Assembly (NCBI GenBank): GCA_907163375.1
Contig: CAJQUW010015391.1
Coordinates: forward strand, 62,001-126,000
From: Prostheceraeus crozeri
Taxonomy: Eukaryota > Platyhelminthes > Polycladida > Euryleptidae
DNA length: 64,000 bases
Direction: 5' to 3'
This document shows, one piece after another, positions 58,601-64,000 of this stretch. A program made the position numbers and the translations under genes. Within the stretch, counting starts at the first letter, position 1. Every line of letters begins with the position of its first letter. The notes beneath the pieces are model-generated. The model was not told where the DNA came from. It did no database searches and saw nothing but the letters and a program-made list of their open reading frames with translations.

Positions 58601-58616
58601 ATGAAAAGCCACCCAA
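43522..58616 (+). CDS. SPTBN5: Beta-heavy spectrin, N-terminal exons
   Basis: Exons 43522-43638, 55353-55520, 55580-55696, 56982-57243 and 58316-58616 join in frame to give the first 321 residues of a beta-spectrin. CH1 spans about residues 24-129 ([39 protein letters not shown]). CH2 spans about 141-242 ([36 protein letters not shown]). Together they form the actin-binding domain. The spectrin-repeat start follows ([12 protein letters not shown]) and ends in EKPPK. MESDK through [11 protein letters not shown], and [19 protein letters not shown], point to the beta-heavy (karst/SPTBN5) class rather than conventional beta-spectrin; that is from memory of the families. The protein cross-links actin in the apical membrane skeleton. 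Start: ATG 43522 follows an in-frame TGA at 43507. The remaining exons lie beyond the window or were not recognised. Confidence 0.85.
43639..45599. other. Spectrin intron 1, 5' part
   Basis: AT-rich; no element or exon recognised before the Penelope/Tc1 nest. Confidence 0.5.
45889..46899 (-). pseudogene. Tc1 transposase, nearly full length, broken
   Basis: From the ATG at 46899 ([19 protein letters not shown]) the reverse strand encodes an HTH ([19 protein letters not shown]), a second HTH ([12 protein letters not shown]), then the catalytic domain: [13 protein letters not shown] (first Asp), [26 protein letters not shown] (second Asp) and [15 protein letters not shown] (Glu). By direct count 35 residues separate the second Asp and the Glu, one more than in classic DD34E Tc1. 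A frame change near 46710 and an in-frame stop near 46373 break the gene. All three catalytic residues are still present. Start choice: the 46899 ATG begins the conserved HTH region; the frame is open further upstream (to 46979). Confidence 0.85.
47074..47510 (+). repeat. Inverted copy of the Tc1 3' half
   Basis: Matches the reverse complement of 45696-46151 across the transposase C-terminal coding region (GAGAATTGTTGGGTGAAATT and GGTTCTGAAGGTACGTGG are shared) and the end repeat, with scattered substitutions. Non-functional as coding sequence. Confidence 0.85.
47583..48037 (-). pseudogene. Penelope-type GIY-YIG endonuclease remnant
   Basis: The reverse strand carries [20 protein letters not shown], then the GIY-YIG-type domain [20 protein letters not shown] and VDEHLPAWL, closely parallel to the copy at 3200-3500. 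The C-terminal [10 protein letters not shown] motif also matches ([10 protein letters not shown] in the other copy). The reverse transcriptase part is absent and the frame is broken, so it is a fossil. Confidence 0.85.
48039..48274. mobile_element. 236-base inverted-repeat element, 9-base duplication
   Basis: Perfect 26-base terminal inverted repeats (48039-48064 and 48249-48274, beginning GGCACTACTGCAGTTTAG). A perfect 9-base duplication, AACGGTACC, flanks it (48030-48038 and 48275-48283). An extra copy of the inner 22 bases of the right repeat lies at 48204-48225. A GAAGAC-type triplet repeat lies near 48145-48168. The 9-base duplication suggests a Mutator-like superfamily; this is an inference. 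It splits the endonuclease region of the second Penelope-like copy. Confidence 0.9.
48522..48719. repeat. Inverted repeat with 75-80-base arms
   Basis: Arms 48522-48601 and 48645-48719 are near-perfect complements (sharing GATATCACAGTCGTTT and the run ending TTCCGCTGATC) around a 43-base loop. No gene. It may be a small hairpin element. Confidence 0.85.
48725..51415. other. Spectrin intron 1, stretch between elements
   Basis: A possible hAT-like left end (CAGGGTTGGAATCAGCC, from 48743) with CCGA/CCGG-rich sequence to about 48810. Otherwise no recognised gene; the frames at 50281-50669 have no family motifs. Confidence 0.4.
51478..53418 (-). CDS. LINE reverse transcriptase (ORF2, C-terminal part)
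   Basis: A 646-residue open frame. RT motifs in order: [28 protein letters not shown] (first catalytic Asp), [20 protein letters not shown], and [13 protein letters not shown] with the YADD catalytic box, then [16 protein letters not shown]-terminal Cys/His-poor tail follows, as in CR1-like elements. It would copy the element's RNA at the nicked target. The frame begins at the break that separates it from the endonuclease, so the Met at 53418 is not the natural start. Confidence 0.9.
   Translation of the reverse strand: MKTVANKPVTVTKVKVRSFSPASFAQCYSVLLSIDWNACCLDFDDINEAIDALQFLLLQLYHLFFPEKTVRMRSSDPSWLTPSLKAISDARDRALFRGNYPKYLCLREKFLSEVKKSKMNQFRRMKSSSPADSWKVINAQIKNRHGSSNIDYNKTVELNEDFQSFFSDPDVDSFLEDRPSTPTHIPLIPETKISELIRSSKSNSVGPDGIPGFFYRKFHDVLVAPLTVLFNRCLQSGTFPTTWKLANVLPLPKGNGEFRPILILPFLSKVLERLIRDHLLLPSICSFDSRQFGFIPNSFGGCTNALLSLRLTILQHLSAKSSNSCKILAVDFRKAFDSLSHLSVLNTLVTVFQCNPYIVSMIQSFLKDRFQRVATNGVQASWKAVSSGVPQGSILGPLLFVMYINDLPHLTNTKIIAYADDISLVHLSESSSSSAFQDDIDIFVEWAQNKKLRINEAKTKSLTISGRPTSSSPTHIHVNGTVIEDVPSLKILGMFFSSDNKWDDQFDFLYKKCCRSLSLVRRIWYNCGQGDIVWQAYVGLVFTHISFCWPVICDLKKSHVKKLERLDRVARRWANINFKCNFHQMLDNICTRLIRKVSRFSACHPLSEFFIVRSTDSQIRSRRKLLCFQRRSSVYNNSFIKYSKFS
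53415..54305 (-). CDS. LINE endonuclease (ORF2, N-terminal part)
   Basis: A 296-residue frame with the exonuclease-endonuclease-phosphatase fold: [25 protein letters not shown] (catalytic Glu), [10 protein letters not shown], a GDVNDL variant of the usual GDFN, and VLDIFASN. The expected SDH motif appears in the neighbouring frame just past a one-base frame change near 53440. This enzyme nicks target DNA. The ATG at 54305 gives a long non-conserved lead of about 95 residues, so the true start is unsure. Confidence 0.85.
   Translation of the reverse strand: MRNLRRPCLSYTLSLSSSLLSCFPCDYITMTSSPCLHYSRSQILSLRLDYPIPGVQRRALFYHRILIRTPKSNPKKCDDLHEDVSSRKPKLLTKPTPSVMLFNARSVFNKIDELRLRASKFTPDVICITETWLDSSIDSESISIPNYHLVRSDRDCHGGGVAIYCKCHFSRIASPTSSVDGLKSSILCLYLYEFDVHVCVLYHPYWGNVNYHDIVIDSLQSLVDNLSSKHVILTGDVNDLRHKLCDFFVLNNMKQLVQFPTRGKNVLDIFASNQPLDLNILSSSPPLVDLIIKVSL
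54731..55352. other. Spectrin intron 1, 3' end
   Basis: Non-coding; ends in a T-rich tract and the acceptor at 55351-55352. Confidence 0.6.
55353..55520 (+). CDS. SPTBN5: Spectrin exon 2
   Basis: 56 codons, phase 0 both sides; encodes CH1 from [12 protein letters not shown] to [10 protein letters not shown]. Donor GTAAGT. Confidence 0.9.
55580..55696 (+). CDS. SPTBN5: Spectrin exon 3
   Basis: 39 codons, phase 0 both sides; encodes the end of CH1 including [20 protein letters not shown]. The preceding intron is only 59 bases (55521-55579). Confidence 0.9.
55697..56981. other. Spectrin intron 3
   Basis: 1285 bases with GT-AG ends. Contains a short tandem repeat (56608-56768). A tRNA A-box-like run (TAGCCTAATGG) near 56542 lacks a B box. 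Confidence 0.7.
56608..56768. repeat. Tandem repeat, ~70-base unit x 2.3
   Basis: Units at 56608-56676 and 56677-56746 plus a partial third to 56768. Each starts GATTGSTSAGCC-like sequence and contains CTCCAGAACAGC or its variants. Units differ at many positions, so the array is not recent. Confidence 0.75.
56982..57243 (+). CDS. SPTBN5: Spectrin exon 4
   Basis: 262 bases, phase 0 in, phase 1 out; encodes most of CH2 ([35 protein letters not shown]). Acceptor TTTCAG, donor GTAAGA. Confidence 0.9.
57980..58265 (+). repeat. Dispersed repeat family, copy C
   Basis: Matches copy A best in its second half: GTGAGCTCTCTAATGATGTA, GCTGATGTGCGACACGATTGG-like run and AATCGATTGAATTTCG, then TGGTCCGCTTTTTAT. 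It sits just upstream of spectrin exon 5, inside intron 4. Confidence 0.55.
58316..58616 (+). CDS. SPTBN5: Spectrin exon 5
   Basis: 301 bases, entering in phase 1 and leaving in phase 2 at a GTGAGT donor. Completes the LLDAED Asp codon, then [18 protein letters not shown] (end of CH2), [10 protein letters not shown] (start of the first spectrin repeat) and [14 protein letters not shown] to EKPPK. The Lys codon is split by the intron. Confidence 0.9.
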
Positions 58617-60287
58617 GTGAGTAAAATTACAGACAGCGGTATTTTTTTCAAAGTAAATATTGGGTCCAAGGAACACGGATACTGCGAATAAATGCAGATT
58701 GATTTTCAATTTACCGACATTTATTACTCTGTTCAAAAAGATCGATATGTTGACCCTATCCAAGCGAAAAGGAGAGGGGATTCCGTCTCCAGTTCCAGCC
58801 GTGTCGTATCTTCGTTGTGGTAAATTTTGAAACTAGAAGACAGAGTAAAACCGAATGATCTAGACTTAAGAGAATTTATAATTTCACTTATTTGCAATCT
58901 TTCCTCGAATATCGCTGGATTTCATGTTAACTGAAAATTAAATTTCTTGACTTCATTTTTAAAGGGCGATTTTAAGCTTTGAATTTTGTGATAACTTCTA
59001 ATAAAAGGAAATAGCGGATACGGCGTGTTGAGGCAGACGCATAAGTTATCCACGAATTTTTAAATGAAAACCAATCTGCAAAATTAGTGGTTTAATCGCG
59101 ACTTATCGCAGACCTGCTGCTTCCTCAGGCGAGTTAAGTAAACTTTACTTAACTCGCCTGAGGAAGCAGCAAGTCTGCGATACGTCGCGATTAAACCACT
59201 AATTTGGCAGATTGGTTTTCATTTAAAAATTCGTGAATATCTAATAATAGGCATCGATTTTTTTTGAATATGAGTACAGTATACGTGAGTCTACAAATCA
59301 TGCTGTCATCATGGATGTGATGCCAGCGACATCGAAGACACTCGAGAAATTTGGTTGCGTAAATACGGTGCATAGAAGATTCTAGTAAATGACACACTGA
59401 AGTTGCATATTCCTAGCATCAAAACTTTGGTTATCTTCTTGTTGTCCTTCTTCTATACAAAGCGATTGAAGATACCTTTTGAAAAGTTATACTATACCAT
59501 TTCTTGATAAATGGAAACAGCTACTTTTGGAACGGAAGCTTCACTTACTTCATACACATGTTTGAGTTGTGTGCCATGTGCAAATGAATGCAAAGCAGAT
59601 ATAACAGGTATCATCTAACATATTATTGCAGATTACATGAGACGCTTTGTCTCTTCATTGAGCGGTAGCCACTAGAGTTCACCGAGATATACGTAATTTT
59701 CCAAGTTTCCTGAGTATGAGCTACCATACAAATTCGAACGCTTCAGACTTTACATAAAATGCTGTCCTGCAAAAATGTCAAAACAATATCACTATACAAA
59801 ATTTGATATTCTTCATAGCACAACGCACATGTCAAATTATTGAATGATGAATCTTGTCTTTGAGACATTTGAGGGCTGTATATGCATCGCAAATACCATT
59901 AGCAATAGTGCATCCGTATCTGAAATTGAATTGTTTTGTGAGCTGTTTTCTTCTGTATGCTTATGTCTCCCGAAGGTCAAATAGAAAAATCGATTATTGT
60001 TGATTATGTGCATTGATTGTAAATCAATCATCTTTCTCCTTAGTAATGGCTATTACTCATTACAAGGGTTTGGAGATATATTTAGTCAAAAGTATTAAAA
60101 TATTGAAATTTTCTTTATTGTAAAACCTCGGAATATTTAAAGAAATCGTCAAAAGATTTAAAATGTTTAGAAATCAGATTGTAATGTGAACTTGAGAAAT
60201 GATACCGCAGGGTTTACGAAAAACGTATACTCATCCCATCAACATCTTTAGATTCACTTACACCAAAAATTCTAAACAGTAAACGTA
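58617..60287. other. Spectrin intron 5, with palindrome
   Basis: No further spectrin exon was recognised. Contains the palindrome at 59048-59238. Confidence 0.5.
59048..59238. repeat. Near-perfect 191-base palindrome
   Basis: The two 95-base halves are reverse complements with about four mismatches and a single central base (59143). It has no loop and no coding frame. It may be a minimal fold-back element or a cruciform-forming repeat. Confidence 0.9.
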
Positions 60288-60536
60288 TTAAAAATGTAAG
60301 TAGGCCCTATGGCGGCCCCTATCTACGAGTATTTGTTGGTAGAAGAAACCATTGCTGACTAATATTTTAGAGAATTTTTCAGTAGTTAGTCTCCAACGAT
60401 TAATGTCAGATAAAATCGCTTTGTATGTCGAAAACGTACTCTCGACGTCGACGCTCTTGATCAGCGCAAAGTTATAGGTGGCAGCCTGTTGAGGACACAT
60501 GTTGTCTGGGAGTGAGTTCTCGTCACCTGACAACAC
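60288..60536 (-). pseudogene. hAT transposase C-terminal domain remnant
   Basis: The frame contains AATYNFALIKSVDVESTFST, YKAILSD, and RRLTTE-like KFSKILVSNGFF. This resembles the dimerisation region at the C-terminus of hAT-related transposases, where the usual form is close to APITSVDVERSFSxYKNILSD. The reverse-strand sequence upstream (about 60540-60840) may hold more decayed gene, but no catalytic motif is readable. It is an inactive fragment in spectrin intron 5. Confidence 0.6.
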
Positions 60537-60839
60537 TAATTCAATTGATTGCAGGATTTAGATGTTGTTGACGTCAGTCAAATGCAATAATATAGCCCTT
60601 CCTTTCTGCGACAAAAGCGCGTGCCTTCACCAACTAACATAGTGCTTCTTAAAAATTGATAAAACATGGTCAAAGACAGTGGAAGATGTTCATAATCTTT
60701 GAATATGATGACTGCCGATGTATCCCAATTTTCAACATTTTGCTTTAACATGTGATTCAAAAATATTTAAGAAAATGTTCGTTATTAAAAAGATATTTTT
60801 CCGAACCCTTCTCATTATCTGACATAGTTCGGTAGGCAG

Positions 60840-62871
60840 AACAAGCTCCTGCAGGGAAAAAGGTTGTAAATGAGACTTTCACAGAGTGATGTTCAACCTG
60901 TGGATCAATCTGCGCGTCTGCCGAGTTCTATCTGAATCCTGTTCTTGTTAGACACGATCCAAGAAAAACAAATGTAAAATACATGTAGGAAAGTAGATTG
61001 AAGTTTTCTGCTAAAAGGAGATTTAAATGTTTTCTCGCATCAAGCGAAAAGCAAGACTGCAGCCATAAGTTTTGCCGAGGAATTCAAGTCATTTCCTATC
61101 ATGTATGTGATATTATCATACTCATGATTGATGATGTATGTGGGAATGTGGTTGAATATAACTAAAATAGATAACATGTTGCGTATCAGATAATGGGAAA
61201 CGTCTTTTCAAATCTCATTGATAATTATTGCTCTCAGAGGAACAACACATGTATACTATACAACATCGACCGGTTTGAACCGGATGACAGTCAGATAGGC
61301 TACTGTTCCCAATCTTGTTGTGCTTGCCATTATTATACGATGCTTACAAAATCCGAATGTGCCTGGCTTCACAGACAAAGGTACGTGAGCGTTATAAGAA
61401 ATGACATGATATTCCATTTCAAGACTTTAATTACGTTTTTGGTTGCATTTCCCTCCGTTGTTGTTCAGTTCACTCACGAAGAACGAGATAACTTCTCATT
61501 TGCTTTGAATTCTGTCTTACGTTTCTTTAAAATTCGCAGAACATTTTTTGACAATACTTTATAAGAAACCTTTCATTCGCTAGGATTGGGATCCACTCTA
61601 TGACCTACGGATCCTAAATGCTTTGAATTAAAGCTTTGTTTCTTTGTTTTGAAATTAATGTTTTAAAGAATAATGAACAAATATCATTGGAGGCAACGAT
61701 TTCTGATTGACAGTCTTTGTTGAGTTAAATACTAACTAACACCTTTGAGATGCTCATTCGAAAATGGACAGCACTTTGAAACACCTGTAAATGTATTTTC
61801 ATATCAAAGTCAGTAATTTGATATCAACATTTTGCTGCTCATAAACGGAACATCAAATTCTGAAACTAAAAGGCATTGTAAATTCTTTCCTAGTGATGTG
61901 AGTGTGCAAGAATGAGACAAGTAATTCTGCCAATTTTTTATTTACTGTTTATCTAAGCTTCTTTGACCACATGTTCCAAATAGAATATAATTTACACTTC
62001 AAATTGAAATCAAAACAAATAGATAAGCTTCTAAATGACTGTTGAGTTGGTGAAAGCTGAGACCAGTAATTCTAAAACTAAATTTGAAGAAGCTGAAATT
62101 GGATGAAAGAGACAAAGTTTCAACACGTGCGTGTTTTAGAAATCATATTTGCATAACACTTCGTTAATGAAAATCATCCAGGCATTTTTGAAATAGCACA
62201 CTATTTAATTAGAGTTGCAGAAATCTAACGATCAACTAATTTCACTTCTTTCAACGATTTCCACGAAATCTGCAGCTTGTGGAAAATAACAATTCCTTTG
62301 ATATTCGAATAATTCATTCAGATTGGTGCAGTTAATCAGTCAAGTAGTATGGCAATATGTAATAAGTAAATTTAAAGCAATAATCAGTCTTTGTGAGTGC
62401 TTTTTAGCCTGTTCTTGTCTTCATGAAGTTCTTTCAAGCATCATGTTTCGTGGTGTATTCTGCTAATACGCATCATGATGGAGTAAAACGCAGTAAAATA
62501 TTTTCAGAACCTTTTTTGTATTGAACAGCATATAAGCTACAGATATTCTGCTCGAATCACGACCACATTGCGGCGTCCATGATGAAGCTTGCATCTCTTT
62601 ATGTTCAAACGTTCCAGTTTACAAAATCATAGCAATGGTCGTTTTGATGAAAGCTATACTTTAAGTGTACTGATCATGGAAATGCAATCACCTCTGTCAG
62701 TGAATGAATCGCATATATGCTGGGAAAAAGTGTGAACTCGATGACTTGCTTATGTACTTGCAATAGAACGCGGACCAAATAGATACCCGGTTCAGATTGC
62801 CAAAATTATAGTAAACACGGTATTGATAGCTGGTCGTAAATATGTCCTAACATGTGTGAAGGCGTGCGTGC
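60840..62871. other. Stretch without recognised content
   Basis: An open frame at 61193-61564 (123 codons, Cys-rich in part) has no recognisable motif and no supporting splice or promoter context, so I do not call it a gene. Confidence 0.45.
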
Positions 62872-63000
62872 CAGGCTTGCCGTGGGAATTGATTTTGAAT
62901 TCCCATACCATCCCATTCCCACGGGATTTTTGATGGGGATCCCATGGGAATTCCCATTCCCACGGGATTTTTTCAGTATTTCCTATCAGAATTCCCATGG
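62872..63000. repeat. CCCATTCCCACGGGA-rich cluster, hAT-like end
   Basis: After CAGGCTTGCCGTGGG come repeated, inverted and overlapping copies of CCCATTCCCACGGGA and GGGATCCCATGGGAATTCCC. The layout resembles the word-rich hAT ends near 12.9, 17.7 and 18.2 kb. No partner end was found in the window. Confidence 0.4.
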
Positions 63001-64000
63001 CTCATTACTCTTCCTATATACGGTTTATGGTTCTCTTCTTTCGGACTACAAGTCGATTAACGGATTTTCGTAATTGACCTGATGAGATTAAGCGCTTTTA
63101 GTTGGATGAACCTATCGTTTGGATGAAAAAGTATTGGCATATCAATCTATCTTATTTTGTCATTTCCAAAAATTGAAAGTTTTCACTAATTATCAAAAAT
63201 ATCTATCATTTTGTTTCAGGGATTAGTCAATCAATAAAGACGACTTTATCGAAATAGTCTTCGATTACATATAGGCCTATACATACACATATTCGCATGT
63301 GTATTCACTCTGATTCACTTCATGCGGTTCCGTACTTGTGATGAACATGTCAAACTTCTAGCTCATCGCAATATCGTATTTAAGTTTACAATACAAGTAC
63401 AGTGCCTGTATACAAGCAATGAAGTGAATACTTCGCCTACGCATATTTCTATGACTTATCAACAGAAAACAACTACTGATTTATGAATATGTGATAGTAC
63501 GCTCGCTCGCATCCCATGTATTTAGGTACGGTGTAATTCCAATTCTATCTAACTTTGATGATAAAGCCACAAATGCAAAAAGACAAATTTATATTCGAGA
63601 AACAAACGTTCATTGAAAATTTGTCCAAGGATTGACAAAAGTTGCTGCTAAAAAGGCATCAAACATTAAAAAATATCAATGGATTGATGAAAGCTACATA
63701 TTATAAAAACTCTCCAATGTAGGCCCTATTATGTATAAAGGCCTACGAATGACAGTACTGTCTACAATCTAAGAATAGCAGATCTTCAATAAATTATCAA
63801 TGGACTAACAACCGTTGCTTTGAGACCCGCGTGATGTCGAATGAAGACCATCGATGGATTAACAAGCGTCACTTTGAAAACCATCTCCTGAGCTCTCGGC
63901 AACCGGTGATACGTCCACTTGCTCGGCCTTTATCCTCGAATCAAGATTGGCACTATCACTGGTGCCTTCGGTGGCGAAACAAAAGATGCACGAGCAGCAG
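63001..64000. other. Right flank without gene
   Basis: No exon recognised. A weak direct repeat (63797-63829 and 63850-63882, sharing ATCRATGGAYTAACAASCGT) is the only structure noticed. Confidence 0.4.

Noticed and set aside
61193-61564. 123-codon + strand open frame with several Cys
   Set aside because: No recognisable domain, no conserved motif and no splice or promoter context; likely chance in a long intron.

Overview
The window is AT-rich animal DNA, most likely from an invertebrate. It has long introns, two host genes on the + strand, and a dense, layered load of transposable elements (Penelope-like, CR1-type LINE, Tc1/mariner, hAT and several short inverted-repeat elements). The over-used palindromic word TAGGCCTA and the mix of elements would fit a marine invertebrate, but the species cannot be named from the sequence. 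I see no bacterial operons, CRISPR arrays, rRNA or convincing intact tRNA genes.

Host gene 1 (23193-40502, +) is a complete three-exon gene whose joined reading frame gives a 350-residue protein: about five ankyrin repeats followed by a basic, Ser/Pro/Arg-rich tail. Its introns (12.7 kb and 3.6 kb) hold several short inverted-repeat elements and one Tc1 transposon. Host gene 2 starts 3 kb downstream on the same strand (start codon 43522). Five exons encode the two calponin-homology domains and the start of the first spectrin repeat of a beta-heavy (SPTBN5/karst-type) spectrin. The rest of this very large gene must lie beyond 64000. The first intron is 11.7 kb and the second only 59 bases.

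Left part (1-23 kb): a Penelope-like element with near-identical 167-base inverted ends and a 13-base target duplication (1587-3857); a mariner-type fossil with both ends (5993-7152); a 512-base fold-back palindrome (9601-10112); a 4.9 kb hAT-type element with a perfect 8-base target duplication (12846-17752) that contains other repeats, including a Tc1 remnant itself split by a smaller hAT element with its own perfect 8-base duplication; and another hAT-type element (18185-19791). Middle: inverted-repeat elements at 24.5, 26.0 and 26.8 kb and a Tc1 copy at 33-34.3 kb.

Right part: spectrin intron 1 holds a nest in which a second Penelope-like copy is cut by a Tc1 element of unusual structure (45696-47510) and by a 236-base element with 26-base perfect inverted ends and a 9-base duplication (48039-48274). 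A nearly full-length CR1-type LINE lies antisense at 51.4-54.3 kb. A decayed family of about 300 bases recurs at 4.0, 10.7 and 58.0 kb, always in the same orientation.

I found no convincing new molecular system. The most unusual signals are a shared design of hAT-type ends packed with one short word per element, the Tc1 copy whose 5' end is replaced by an inverted copy of its own 3' half, and the Penelope-like element whose start codon lies inside its inverted repeat.
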